From positions 28,416,340-28,480,339 of the forward strand of contig CM055111.1 in the NCBI GenBank assembly GCA_029204225.1: a DNA stretch of 64,000 nucleotides, read 5' to 3'. Numbering within the stretch: the first letter of the stretch is position 1; each line of letters opens with the position of its first letter. The notes beneath the pieces were generated by a model. That model worked only from the letters and a program-made list of their open reading frames with translations. It was not told the origin of the DNA and ran no database searches. Shown piece after piece: positions 32,270-44,200 of this stretch. The position numbers were made by a program, and so were the translations under genes. This stretch comes from Diphasiastrum complanatum (taxonomy: Eukaryota; Streptophyta; Lycopodiopsida; Lycopodiales; Lycopodiaceae).

Positions 32270-32616
32270 TAGCTGGTAGTAACAGTTAGCTTCTTCAGCA
32301 AGCAACACATCATACTCATTCATCAACTAAAAGGAGAGCACACCAAACCCTAGAGAATGCTTCACAAAACTGTATTCACAAAAGAGATAAGGAAGTACAT
32401 ATATACAATGTCTTTTTTTTGTGAGAAGTACCACTGCATGCTTTATATGCTCTCTTAGAAGATGCATATCCATGGTCTCCTTTATGGGACATGTGTCCCA
32501 ACTCTCTATTCACTTACTAATATGTATTGTATGTGTAAAACAACGTGTACCAAACAACTAAAAAAATGGTAATACTGATCAAGTGTTTAGATATACTAGA
32601 CTTATCTACTCTAACA
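32270..32616 (-). repeat. Copia-G 3' LTR
   Basis: It starts TGTTAGAGTAGATAAG on the minus strand at 32616, after a PPT GGACTTAAGGGAGAG (32617-32631). The left end near 32270 is an estimate. Confidence 0.65.
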
Positions 32617-32639
32617 CTCTCCCTTAAGTCCTAGTTTAT

Positions 32640-33290
32640 CTTACATACAAATAGCTTCTCTCTAAAATGCTCAAATTTATCAATAGTTAATGGCTTAGTT
32701 AATATGTCTGTTAGCTAGTCTTATGTCCTACAATGCACCACATCTATTTCATTATATAGCAGCTTCTCTCTAATGAAATGATATTTAATTTCTATTTGCT
32801 TTGTGCGTGCATGGAATACATGGTTCTTTGCTAGCTGAATGGCACTCTGGCTGTCACATCTGATCATAGTGGGTTTTCTTTGGGGGATGCCAATGTCTTC
32901 TTACATTATTCTCAACCAAATCACTTCATGTGTGTCTGAGCATAGCGCTTTATATTCAAATTCTGTCGTGGATAAGGCGATTGTCTCTTACTCCTTACCA
33001 GACCAAGAAAATGCACCATTACCAAAATGAATGAGATAACCTGTGGTGGATTTTCTGTCATGAACACAACCTGCCCAATTTGAATCAACATAGCCTTATA
33101 AAGTTGGTAAAGCTTGTCTTTTCTCATAAAATAGACCATAGGTTGTCGTGCCTTTGACATAGCGAAGTATTTGTTTTGCCGCCTTCCAATGCACCTCCTT
33201 AGGTGTAGCTTTTTGCCATATTTCGTCATCTTTGGCATCCTCGCAACAAGTAGGTTTATTAGTTTGGATTATGTAACCCATAAGTGCCAG
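32640..33290 (-). pseudogene. Copia-G RNase H
   Basis: It reads KEVHWKAAKQILRYVKGT, TYGLFYEK, then in another frame DSNWAGCVHDRKSTTGY, SWSGKE, CDSQSAIQLAKN, FHARTKQIEIKYHF and LTDILTKPL. It is frameshifted near 33100. Confidence 0.88.
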
Positions 33291-33434
33291 GTTTTCTGAT
33301 ATCTATCAGTTTCGCTCCTCTCTTGTGAGGAGTGTCGTAGCTCTCCCATGCTTGCTAGATTCTATTCCCTCTTTTTTTGTGCTTTCCATAAGCTTAGTCT
33401 ACCATTTAGGTAGCTTCCACTGTGGCGATACACT

Positions 33435-34115
33435 TCACAGACAATAAGTGTCCCAAGGAATATCCTTCTCCTTACGCTTATCACCTGCCACTTTTGGTCC
33501 TCTCTGCACCAAATCATTTATCCCTTCTCCATCTATCCTGATTGATGGAGGATGTGCCATGGTCTTCATGATGATCACATCGGTCACCATGTGTTGGAGG
33601 TGAGGCTTCGATATCAATAAGCATCTTTGTAAGATAATCCACTTCTTTCTCATCATCACTATAATGATGAGCTTTATCAAACACAACATCCTTGCTAATG
33701 TGCATTTTCCAACCGTAAGGATCATAACACCTATATCCTTTAGTTTTCTCATCACAGCCAGTAAAGATGCATTTTAGGGCTTTTCCTTGTATCTTGCTTC
33801 GTTCATTCTTGGGAATGTGCACATATACATGGCATTCAAATTTTCTCAAGCCATCCACCCTCGGCTTTTTGCCAAAAAATGCTTTCTTTGGAGTGCAATT
33901 TTCGGCTCCTATTTTGCAAAAATAGGCACGGCTTCACCCCAAAAAGAATATGTGACTCCCATACAGTATTAGTGTAGATCAAGTAGCTTCTACTATCATA
34001 TGATTCTTTCTTTCAACAACTCCATTTTGTTGCGGATTGTGATACCACGGAGTTTGGATTTGAGTAAATTGATGTTTAATCTCGTGCTCCTTACAAAAAT
34101 CAATGACAAATATAC
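33435..34115 (-). pseudogene. Copia-G integrase core and C-terminal part
   Basis: It shows HNPQQNGVVERKN (the catalytic Glu region), VTYSFWGEAVP, then ECHVYVHIPKNERSKIQGKA, CIFTGCDEKTKGYR and YGWKMHISKDVVFD. Several frameshifts are present. Confidence 0.85.
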
Positions 34116-35170
34116 TATAAAGTTTTTCGACTACACTATTAATGAGTTATAAGATTTTGAAGTCAACTAAAACTCTTAAGCTAATTGCAATTTTTTCTCA
34201 CTAATACAAGGGTCTTAACTCTTGTATAAGTGGCCATGACTAGAGTATGCACCTGCATTAAAAAATAAAATTACTATAATCAAAGCTACATTTATAACCT
34301 AAATCAAATAATAAACTGAGTGGCACATTATGAAGAGACATTATCAAGTGATTACCTTCATATCTAATGAATAGAGTGGTGCAATGCTACAATGTAAGAG
34401 CTGGTATCAAGACTCTTCATAACCATATTTAGCTACACTAGTTGCAATGGCATATTTTTTTCAAATACCCATGTGTGATTATTAGATATCCCATTGTCTA
34501 AAAGAACTTTATCAAAGTTCATTTTGGCCCAAGGATGGCCAAAATAGGTTACGTATAGCCAAAGATAGGCTCTTCTAAAGAATGTGTTGCAAAAATAAAC
34601 TGGTTCTTCAAAATGAAGATTTTTAATGAAGAATTTTCCATTCTAAATGGTAAGTTCCTTCAGCCCATGTCAAGTTGAAAATTTTTAATGAAGATGAAGG
34701 GCCCTTTGCACTTCTCTGCCCTTCGGGCCCTTTCAACCAACATTTAATGGTGGCCTTTTATCAAACGACCCATAGCTCTCTCCATCTCCACCGTTGATCT
34801 TCGTGGAGGGTAATCCGATGTAGAGTGATATTGTGTTGCTCACTCTCCCACGTTGTCCCAATATGGAGACCATTGTCGATTCCTTCGTAGCTCGCACAAT
34901 ACAAGGGCTCTTGTGTGACTGGTCTTGGTTCCAATTTGATCCAATCCGCTAGGATGCCCTTTGCTTGTGGTGCAATCCACAGGAGCTCCCCGAGGGATAA
35001 GTCCATACGGCTAGCCAATAAACTGATATTGATGGTGGTGGTGAGGGAGCCACTCCCTTTCGTTTCTGTCCTCGCGTGCCTGCTAGCACTGGAACATGGG
35101 AGATTTAAGCCTTATGTGGCGTCCTTCCTAAAATTGTTGCTGGTTGCATTGAGATCAGGCTCAAAGGTGC
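34116..35170. other. Unassigned, partly gypsy gag-derived sequence
   Basis: No gene was found at 34116-34760. A minus-strand frame at 34761-35018 lacks a known motif but directly follows the gag knuckles at 35175-35305 and may be the 3' part of that gag. Confidence 0.45.
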
Positions 35171-35174
35171 ACTT

Positions 35175-35305
35175 GTTCCAGGTTTAAATGGGCAATTCTT
35201 GTAGCAATGCTTATATCTACACTCTCGGCAAAAGGGTCTATACATGCCCTTGTGAGGACATTCAACAATTTTGTGCCCTTCGCTGCATCCATAGCAACCA
35301 TAGAT
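35175..35305 (-). pseudogene. Gypsy gag double zinc-knuckle fragment
   Basis: The minus strand reads CYGCSEGHKIVECP then FCRECRYKHCYKNCP, two CCHC-type knuckles spaced like CFGCGGKHRRSECP and WCEQCGNNHPFRDYP of Gypsy-3. It is too short to place further. Confidence 0.7.
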
Positions 35306-35309
35306 CTAA

Positions 35310-35810
35310 CATCATGTTACCATGATCTAGAGAATTAGACTTATCCAAATTGGCAAGACTATGCATGCTATAATAACAAAGTGTTTGCATCATATCTTCA
35401 TGCTTGTTTACCATGCTAATCTCATATCCAATGAGGCTAAATACTTCATTATGGAGATAAGTGTCTTTAGAAGATGATTCACTTACTCTCATAAAGAGTT
35501 TACAATTTGCCTCAATACAAATTTTCAAACTATGAGTAAACAAATCACTTTTGCTCTTACATGACTCAAGAGCATACATTTGATGAAATAACCATTTGCT
35601 TTCTAATTGATTTAAAATCAATTTCAACCTTTTAAGAACATCATCTATGTTCTCAAGAGAGACTTCATACTCAACTAGTATGGCTTTACTCCATTTTGGA
35701 GATGCAATGATCTCACTAAAGCAAATTGATTTATCACATGACATAAGAGAGGTAAGTATGAGATGTATACCACATGAGATATGCTCCTTTTCCCTTGAAA
35801 TGTGAGCCAC
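35310..35810 (-). CDS. Element J frame 3: duplicated-module protein, copy 2
   Basis: It contains KAILVEYEVSLENID, IEANCKLFMRVSESSSKDTY, LHNEVFSLIGYEI and HSLANLDKSNS in the same order and spacing as copy 1. The open frame continues to 35262 but its last residues are read out of frame through the gypsy zinc knuckle. Function unknown. Confidence 0.45.
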
Positions 35811-35836
35811 ATGGACTCATCCATATTTCTTGAATT

Positions 35837-36301
35837 TCATTTTGGAATCACAATTTGAAAAGGTCTCTCCTCCTCAATCCTTGGCACACTTGAACCTTCA
35901 GATGACTCCTTAAGATCTTCTTCATGATGCTCCTTCTTGATGGAAATCCGAGACCTCCATGTCTCATAATGATCACAACAAGTATGACCATTCAATATGC
36001 ACTTCCTATGATTATCAAGATTACTTATGCTAGAAACATAAGTCCAAAAATCACCACAACTTGGCATGATTTTTCCAATATTGAAATCACAAGGTATTTC
36101 CATCTTAATAAGGCTAACTACTTGCTTATGGATATAAGTGTCCACTTTGAACGCTTCACTTATTCTCATAAGAAGTTTACAACTTGCCTTCAAGATTGAA
36201 AACTTACAATTTTCATCTTTATGAATGAACACATCATTCATGATCTTATTGAAACCAAAAGATCCTACATTATGAAGATATTTCCATTCCCTTGACTTCA
36301 T
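35837..36301 (-). CDS. Element J frame 2: duplicated-module protein, copy 1
   Basis: The 154-codon frame has the pattern LKASCKLLMRISEAFKVDTY, then IHKQVVSLIKMEI and SSISNLDNHRKC, matching frame 3 at corresponding places. Upstream, outside the open frame, KAILVEYDALEDSK also matches. The C-terminus is acidic (EEHHEEDLKE-like). Function unknown. Confidence 0.45.
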   Translation of the reverse strand: MKSREWKYLHNVGSFGFNKIMNDVFIHKDENCKFSILKASCKLLMRISEAFKVDTYIHKQVVSLIKMEIPCDFNIGKIMPSCGDFWTYVSSISNLDNHRKCILNGHTCCDHYETWRSRISIKKEHHEEDLKESSEGSSVPRIEEERPFQIVIPK

Positions 36302-36383
36302 AACTAATGTAAGCTTACAAGGAAAACATATTTTGCTATCTTCTAAGGCATCATACTCAACTAGTATTGCCTTAATCCACCTT

Positions 36384-36998
36384 TTAGATACAAAAATGGT
36401 TCTTCATAAGTTGACATGAGAGCATAAATGAAACTATTTTGTTTTGTGATTGCTCCTTGTTCTTGATTGATTTCTTTTGGATAATAACAATAAGTTTGAA
36501 CTTGTCCAAAGTTCCAAGCAAAATACTTTCCAAGGACATAAAATAAATCCAAGTTACTTTCATGAAAGTGACATCTATCTTTGCATCTTGAACCAAACAA
36601 TGCACTTCCAAATGAAAAATTTCAAAAGATTTGGCATCTGTTGTGATGGACTCTTGAAGACAAATGTTGCAAGTCCTTGTGAGACTCCAAGCCTCATTCA
36701 CCTTTCCACAAAGGAAACACCTTTCCCTAGACTCGTCCTTCTTGTATTTGCATTTTGAACTTGAAGCTCCATCCTTCACCTCGGCCCCCTTGCTTTGGTT
36801 CTCCTTGGATGGATTGGTCTTCTTTTTGTAGCATATTGAGAAAAAATATCCTCCCTTGCCACAAAGGTTGCACTCAGGATCCTTTCTTTCCTTCAATAGG
36901 ATGCCACCTATTGATGCCATGTGAATAAAAAACTGTGATATGATTCTACAAATGTAATTTGTGACTTTCAAGAGACTAGATTTGAACATCTTCAACAA
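36384..36998 (-). CDS. Element J frame 1: protein with CCHC-like cysteine cluster
   Basis: The 204-codon frame includes CNLCGKGGYFFSICYKKK, a CCHC-like knuckle with Tyr/Phe in place of His, a Lys/Ser-rich linker, and RCFLCGKVNEA...CNICLQ, a second cysteine group. The rest is hydrophobic and Lys-rich. It is most like a retroelement nucleocapsid region, but no family is recognised. Confidence 0.45.
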   Translation of the reverse strand: MLKMFKSSLLKVTNYICRIISQFFIHMASIGGILLKERKDPECNLCGKGGYFFSICYKKKTNPSKENQSKGAEVKDGASSSKCKYKKDESRERCFLCGKVNEAWSLTRTCNICLQESITTDAKSFEIFHLEVHCLVQDAKIDVTFMKVTWIYFMSLESILLGTLDKFKLIVIIQKKSIKNKEQSQNKIVSFMLSCQLMKNHFCI

Positions 36999-36999
36999 T

Positions 37000-38572
37000 C
37001 TACAAGGATCTACAAAAGATCTAGCTCACAAACCTAAGAATCAATCTTCACAGTAATGACTAGTCACTTGAAAACTTTGCTTTGATCACTAAGACAAAAG
37101 CACACAATCTTTGAATCAAATGACTAAAGAAATCAGATCCAATCTCCTATTGGACTCATCAAATACCAATGACTCTTCCTTTTGAAAGTTGAAATGGATA
37201 TGAAAAAGATTTAACACCTAGATTTTTCTTTTCACTTGACTAGTTCTCTCTACACTTGAGATTCTTGAACAAAAGATGGGTTTTGTTTCAAATACATGAA
37301 AATCAAACTTAATCACTTCTTTTGGACTCACTCTTGACCCAAATAATCTCACACTTGAGATTTAGAATGAATTTGATTTGATTTGACAACAAACTATACC
37401 AGCAATTTTTCACAAAGCTTAAAAAATTAGACAACTAGAGATTCACAAAGGTCTCAACCATGCATGAATACTCAAATATGGACTCCTCCTCATTCTAGAC
37501 ATCCAATGGGATCTGAAATTGACCCTCACACTCTCACAAAGAAAGCTGAATAGAACTAATTTGAGTTTCATACATACTATGTCAATTTTTGCTCAATAAA
37601 TTGATTCAATCACTCCTATTGGATTCCACCAATTACTCTACCTTTTAAGACTTGGAATGAAATTCAAAATCAAAAGTTGTGACTTTTCTCACTAAGATAT
37701 TGTGTTTCAAAGAGCTAATGCCACTGAGAAAGATTTGATCACCTAGGAGAATACAAATTCTCCACCAACAACAACACAAAATGAGCTTCTAGATCTTGCC
37801 TTCTACAAAGGAAGGAACTCTTAGAAAATTGGATCTCTCTCTACACATTTACCTTGATGACTCTTTCCAAACCTCACAAAAACTCAAACAAATTGAGTAG
37901 GATTGAATAATGTGACTTGGATCTCAATCTCTTTTCTAGAACTCTCAATTGAAGCCAATCTATGTCAAATTCTACAAAAGATTTGCATAGATGCTCTATA
38001 TGCACTAGAAACTCTCAAAGGTTTCACTTGGAGGACAAATCCAAAGATGTTTTCTAGCAAATTGATGCTTCTAAACTTGAACCTATCACTCTTGAGCAAA
38101 TCTAGAGTGATGGTACAATGGATTTCAACCTCTCACCTTGCATATCACTTCTTAATCTATGATTTTTAGCAAAATCTCTCTTAACTTCAACATACACTCA
38201 AAAAATCAGAGAAGATCAATTAATGCACCTATTTCAAGCTTCGATTTTTATTTTTTTGGCTGATCTAATCCAAGAATTAATCAAGGCATTAGATTCTCTG
38301 TAGAAAATGCTTGATTTTGCACCAAAAATCACTCAAATTGGGTATGTGAATCAAATTCCACAAATTTTTTAAATTTCTCAGTCAAAACCGGAGCTATAAG
38401 GCCTCACACGTGTGAAAAGGATTCCTACAGCCCACAACAAGATCTGGACCAAAAATTTTGAGGATAGCTATCAAATCCAACTCGCTACACAAAATTTGAC
38501 TAGTCTCCAAAAAACTGCTAATTTTGGCTTTGATTTGGATTAACCCTATTAATTTCAACAAAAACTCTTGTA
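37000..38572 (-). other. Element J leader, noncoding
   Basis: AT-rich text with many stops in all frames, between the PBS and the first open frame. Repeated words such as CTCACACTTGAGATT and CAAATCAATTC give no clear array. Confidence 0.5.
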
Positions 38573-38588
38573 CTTGGCTCTGATACCA
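38573..38588 (-). promoter_or_regulatory. Element J primer binding site (iMet)
   Basis: The minus strand reads TGGTATCAGAGCCAAG, an exact match to the plant consensus. Confidence 0.9.
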
Positions 38589-38839
38589 TGTGAAAAAAGT
38601 ACAAAAGGACCCAGAGTGGATCCTAATATGATCCTCAAGAGGGATTGGATGTGATATTTACTTGATCTATCTATCTACATAAGATTAAGATCAATCTTGA
38701 TCAATGTAATCAATAGATTGATGCCATGTGTCATATCTCTAGAAAACTAGATTTTGGCCTTTTTAGCCACTAGAACTTGAATTAAATCCTATGTACAACC
38801 TATATGATTATGGTACATGACAAGTACACTATTTTCACA
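38589..38839 (-). repeat. Element J 5' LTR
   Basis: It is 251 bp with perfect 8-bp terminal inverted repeats TGTGAAAA/TTTTCACA. Its inner edge meets the PBS with no gap. Confidence 0.75.
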
Positions 38840-39640
38840 CGTGGGAACAGGCTCCACACATGTGTGTTTATTAATATACAAGATTTTTGGCCTCTACCAA
38901 GCTTATTTTTGTATTTTTCACAATTCTTGACCACTAGAATTGAAAATTCTAGTATCTACGAGGGTTCTCTGATACTTTGAAATTTTAGATTGCTCTGCGA
39001 GAGATCTGGTGAAGGTTTGCATTTTTTTGGATGTTTTCAAGGGTTTTTTGAATTTTTTATGGGTTTTCTCTGATTTTTGCAATATGCTTGGAACTAACTC
39101 TCGCAGGCTTCTATACAGGTCTGGGACAGTACCCTAGAGCTGCTGTCAGTCATGCAAGGATTAACTCTCACTAATTTTGGAGATATTAAAATCTGATGAG
39201 ATTTTAGGCTCTTTTCCCTCCAAAATATAGATTGGTGTATTTTTTGGATTTTTTGGCTGGTTGGTTTGGGTTTCAAGCCTTTAGAGGCTGTTCAGAGCGT
39301 CCTCTACCCTCTCACACCTCCTTTGCTAGCTGTGAATAGTCCAAACACAGAAATACAGAAAACTAAACCCAAAAATCTACCTAAAACTACTCTAAAAAGC
39401 AAGAAATAGCTAAAATGCCGCTATACCAGTTAGTGTAAACCTATCCCCGGCAATGACACCACTGTAGGGTCTTCGATCTGCTGTTTGTAGTAGCCCTCTC
39501 GCCTGTCAACAACTGTTAGTTCACTGGATAGGCACCTAACTAGGCATAGATGCTACTTTTAGTTAGTTCCCTACTTTTCGTCTAACTCTACCACCACTAA
39601 CGCTACTTCCACTAACTCTAGTCCTCTACCTTCATCATGA
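38840..39640. other. Unassigned sequence
   Basis: No gene or repeat was recognised. T-rich stretches lie near 39000-39260. Confidence 0.5.
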
Positions 39641-40239
39641 TTGTAGGTGAAAGGAAACAGAAGATTAGAAGAGATTGAGAAGAGAAGAGGGTGAGAGTGG
39701 ACGATAGTTCAAATGCTCCTTATGCTTGCTAATGGAGAAACATTAACTAATGAAAATAGAAAGCAATGGAAAACACAATCAAAAGCATTAGCAAGTAGTG
39801 AATAGCAAATGATGATGCTTCTCTCCAAAAACTGGTAGAGTTTCCTCCTTCCCATTAAGCATGGAAATATAGTACAAATGGTGCCTTTCTATAAATGGGG
39901 AAGGCCCTTGTCCCAAAATCCTATTGGCTAATATTTACATTGATCCTATCCATTCATCTTGGACCCAACTTGATCCAAGGGTCCACAAAAAGTACATTGG
40001 AAATCTGTGAGTCAAAAATTGGGCCCAACTCTAAAAATGTAAACTCTAAATTTAAAATTGACTTTGGGCCTCAAGTTTTACTTAATTACAAAGGGGCCCA
40101 AGTCTATTATTTTATTTACAAATCAACTTGCGTGCTCATTGGGCCATGGGCTTATACGCGCATGATGCCATGCCCTCGCAACACATTTTATTGGCCAATA
40201 TTATTTATCTACAATTCGTCAGGAATACCCCAAACATAC
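39640..40239. repeat. Diverged LTR relic related to Gypsy-3 LTRs
   Basis: The 3' half resembles 45880-46042: CTCATTGGGCCATGGGCTTATAC followed by CATGATGCC, CCCTCGCA and a final AGGAATACCCC. The 5' half is too diverged to align by eye. Confidence 0.5.
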
Positions 40240-40436
40240 CATTGCTGATATTCAAGTTGGGATGATGCTTCATGCTCTGCTGCCTGGATTTATCTCCTCT
40301 ACTCTTCTAAATCTCATGTTAATATAGTTTCATTCATTGCTGCAACATTACATGCATTGTCGCACAATCATCTATAACTGAAGACAACAAGAGAATGGCA
40401 GTTCTACTCATCAAAGTAATCTGACTTGTCAACAAA

Positions 40437-40918
40437 GTTAGAATGCGAGTTTGAGTAGATTCAATTTGAATAGTTAAGTACATTGAATATAGACCCCAAA
40501 TTAGTAGGGTTAGCATTTTGGTGAGAAAGCCAAGTGACCAAATAGGGTTTGGACCTGTTATAAAAGGAAGTAACTCGTGGAGAGAGTGATCTTCTCTCTT
40601 CTCTATCTCATTTCGTGCTTATACATGGCTCTCTTGGGTTCTACTATCCATTGGTGCACTATCTTGGTGATTGCTTGCAATTCTATGTGTAGAATAATCT
40701 ATATTTGTTATTTTTGTATCCACACGTGTGAAATACAGTAGCTTGCTAGTTTTGTACAAATAGCAACAGTACATAATCATTTCATTCAAGTTTGATCAAG
40801 TTCTATTGGTGTTTGCATATCAATTTTTGTGTAGATGTTGATTTTTTCTACATTTGTGAGATTGGTAGTGTATTTCTCTTTCTAACCAAAGATCATTCAA
40901 GTAGATTGGATCTTACAT
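40437..40918 (+). repeat. Truncated Copia-E-type solo LTR
   Basis: It is the reverse complement of about 57105-57590 over nearly its full length (shared GGTTCTACTATCCATTGGTG, ACGTGTGAAATACAGTAGCT). Both LTR ends are missing. Confidence 0.9.
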
Positions 40919-40939
40919 TTGCATGTGTCGCCTCTCATT

Positions 40940-41280
40940 TTTCATTGCATCAACCACCCTCCATCCGATCCATTATTTTTCGATCCCTCAATTATTTTTC
41001 GATCCCTTGATTTTTTCGATCCATTGATTTTTCGATCCTTTGTAACTTTTTGATCCTTTGTAATTTTTTGATCCATTATAATTTTTCGATATCTTATAAT
41101 TTTTCGATATCTTATAATTTTTCGATCCATTGTCATTTTTTTTCAACCCACTTTATTTTTTCGACTCACTTTATTTTTTGACCCATTGTATTTTTTCGAT
41201 TCCTTGTATTTTTTTGAATCTACTATTTTTTCGATCAAGTTTATTTTTTCGACCCCGTTTACTTTTTCTGAACCAGTTTT
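40940..41280. repeat. TTTTTCGATCC low-complexity array
   Basis: More than fifteen variants of ATTTTTCGATCC(C/A)TTG occur in tandem with unit lengths of about 17-20 bp. Confidence 0.9.
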
Positions 41281-44200
41281 GCATATGACACCCAACTTGC
41301 ATCCAACACCTATGAGACGACTATCAGTTTGCATCCGACGAGCTTCAGAATACATCTAATGAGCAATCTGAGTTTCTCATAAATAATCAGAGTTTTATGA
41401 TTGATTGACATATAAACCATATCCGACCTTGAGTTCAATCATTTCTGATCAACAAGCAATACATAATCTCATATTGCTAATCTGATTCTGGTATAACATT
41501 CAATCAAAGACAAAACAGTCTGAGACATATCCATTTATGACCAAGTACATCCAAGGCTATAACCAACAGAAGATCCTACAAGACTCTAAATTGTAACTAG
41601 AGTTACATCTGACAAGCACATTCGAGAGTCACCATATTTTATATCCGACTTCTCAATCCATCATCATAAATACTTGACTAATTCATATTGATTGAAATAC
41701 ATCTGATGACCATCTTCTATCTTACATCTGATGCTATATTTGATGCTCAGTATACTACCAGAACCAATTGAACATTAAAAGCGAGGCTCTTTAGCCGAGG
41801 CTTCCATCTGAATGTTTTGAACTGACTCTCTTCCACCGGACTCTTTAACCGAATCTTCATTAAGGAACTCAAACCGAGTCTCCTCGACTGAGAGGTTCAA
41901 TCGAAGTTTTCCATCGTAGACACTACTATTGAATATCCAAAGCTAGCAACTGCATGTACCTATATCACCAAATGTGCAGCAGTGAGACCATCTTCATGAA
42001 GAGAAACATAGTTTACAGACCATATGAGCCAAGGCCAGACGAACATCACTTGCCACTTCCTCACAATAGCTATAGCTGATGAATATTCAACAGCCACAAT
42101 CACCACAAGTGAAATCGTCTGTTGCTAGAAGATCCAGGTCCTAATCACCAACTGGGACCTTGCAACTAGTGACATCATCCCCTTGCATCCAACAAGTAGT
42201 TGATTCTATGGTAGCATTCCAACACCCACCATAGGCAACAGATTCAGGGGAGGGAAAAAGGGAGCTGCCTACAACCACACAAGCAAAAGATACACTTGGA
42301 CCCCACTCAAGAAGCAAAAGCAAGAAGACAAAGGCTAAGAAGACAGACGGGCAATCCAAAAGGACTCAACCAGGAGGAGCACACCAGTCATAAACCTTGG
42401 GTTTTAAGCATCGGGAAGAAGAAGATCCTTAAGGAGGGGGAATTACAATTATTGGATAATCAGTCTTCTCCTTCAACCACTTCTACATCCACACCATCCA
42501 CATTTTTGCCATCCAGTTCTCTTGCCACAACATCTGTATCTACTTCCATGTCTGTTATATCATCCACACCATCTACCAATTTTACTACCACCACAACTTC
42601 TATCATCAAAATACCACCACCACCACCACCTTACCTTACATCTTTCTGTTATTCCACCATCTCACCATTCATCTCTTTTCAGACCCTGGTAGTCTTACCG
42701 AGATAGCTAAAAGGTCATTACAGTGTCTTGCGAAGACCAACTACCACGTACATTAGTTGGTCAGCTGGAAAGAATATTTAAGAAAGCAAGTGAAACAACA
42801 AGAAAAGATAATTAAAAAAAAAAAAATCAAAGAGATCCAGTTGAAAAGGTCAATACAAAAGGAAAAATTGATAAGCAAGACAAAAACTTGGCCGACTCTC
42901 AACAAATAATGGATAAAAGAAAAAGATGAAGACACGACATTGGGCCTGCAGGACAAAGTGAGCTCCTCACCAAGTAAGTGATGATCAAATCTCGACACTG
43001 CAAGGGTCTAAGGCTACAACTATAATATTATCAGTTCCTTCACCCTTCCACCAAACCCCTCATCATGTTTCCCTACCATCATCAACCCATATGTCCAAAT
43101 CTATTTCTACCACCAATTTCGTAACCTCCTTGAAGACTAATAATCCAAGGTTTGTGCAACTTACCAATTGAAGGTTCTCCACTTCTCATCAAGACAAGAG
43201 TGTCGATGAGGCCGAGACTTCGACTGGAAGAAGAACTAAGGAAACACCCAAAACCAAAAAGGAGGATATAAAGTCTACTTAGTTCTGATGCTTCCCTGTT
43301 CTTGGCTCCTTGAGGAGTTTCTATTACAAGTGTTGAGTGACAGTTGTAAGAAGCAGTCTATAGGATTTTCATTTGTTTTAGTTAGATGTTGTGTTGTTGA
43401 TCTGTGATTTCAGTAGGATTAGATTCAGTCATGTTCTCTGTTTCTTGTGTAGATAAGATTAGTAATAATCTGTAGACATAAGAAAACAAGAAAAAATCTG
43501 AAGTAGAACTGTAAAATCATAGATGCACGAGTCCTGATAGATCTTAGATCTAAGATGAGCTACCATTGCCAATAAACGACCGAAATCAGGTTGTAGGTGT
43601 GTCATACTGACAGATGAGGTACATCACTATTATACCACAATTATACTGCAAACTATAGAGCTGAAAATAATAGCAAGACCCTGTCAGTTGTAGGCTGATA
43701 GAAACCTGTCAGTAGATTGCGGGTAGAGAGCAGAATAGAATCTGTAGCATAACCATTGCCAAGAAAAGTCGTTAAAAGCAGGTTTTGCGCTGCTAATTGT
43801 GAACTAGAATCTTTGCTAACAGATCTGAATGCAACACAGCACTGACTCCCGATCATGCAGTGATCATTTGGTTCCTTGTGGGATTGCCACAAAGTATCAT
43901 AAGAGAACTCAAATGACGGGAGCAGTACGTCCAGTTGCAAGAAGCTATGGAAGATGCGATCAGGAAAGATGATGCGAGTTTGGAAGATGATTCCTATCCC
44001 ATGACCCATAATCCATTCCCTCAGTAACATCAATCTCAAAACATTCAAATACCTCAACAGGATCTGCTGATGGAACAGATGACAAAATTACACAAACAGC
44101 AGATGGAACAACTAATAGCCCAGTTTGATCAAAACGCACCAGAACAGAACCAGTTGCAGTATCCATGAAAAAAAAATGTGTGGTGTCCGGTTTGTACCCA

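Larger units (their letters stand above)
32270..34115 (-). mobile_element. Copia-G: 3' part of a Ty1/copia element
   Basis: Reading leftward, it has integrase (34110-33435), RNase H (33290-32640), a PPT and the 3' LTR ending at 32616. RT is deleted between 33435 and 33290. No 5' LTR was seen. Confidence 0.85.
35310..38839 (-). mobile_element. Element J: unusual LTR element with 251-bp LTR, PBS and duplicated coding module
   Basis: Reading leftward, a 251-bp LTR (38589-38839, ends TGTGAAAA and TTTTCACA) abuts a perfect PBS TGGTATCAGAGCCAAG. A noncoding leader of about 1.6 kb follows, then three minus-strand frames (36998 to 35310). The element stops where gypsy gag begins at about 35305. No 3' LTR, protease, RT or integrase is recognised. 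CGTGG at 38840-38844 would be one target-duplication half. Confidence 0.6.

Noticed and set aside
34761-35018. Small host gene on the minus strand
   Set aside because: It follows gypsy gag knuckles directly and has no known motif; more likely gag remainder.
36895-36930. Second primer-site/LTR start (GATGCCATGTGAATAAAAAA resembles 38581-38600)
   Set aside because: The match is short, lacks the GATACCA core and lies inside an open frame; no LTR follows.
38573-38839. Endogenous pararetrovirus (a tRNA-Met primer site is also used by that group)
   Set aside because: No viral coat, movement or polymerase wording was found and the sequence abutting the primer site has LTR ends TGTGAAAA/TTTTCACA, which favours an LTR element.
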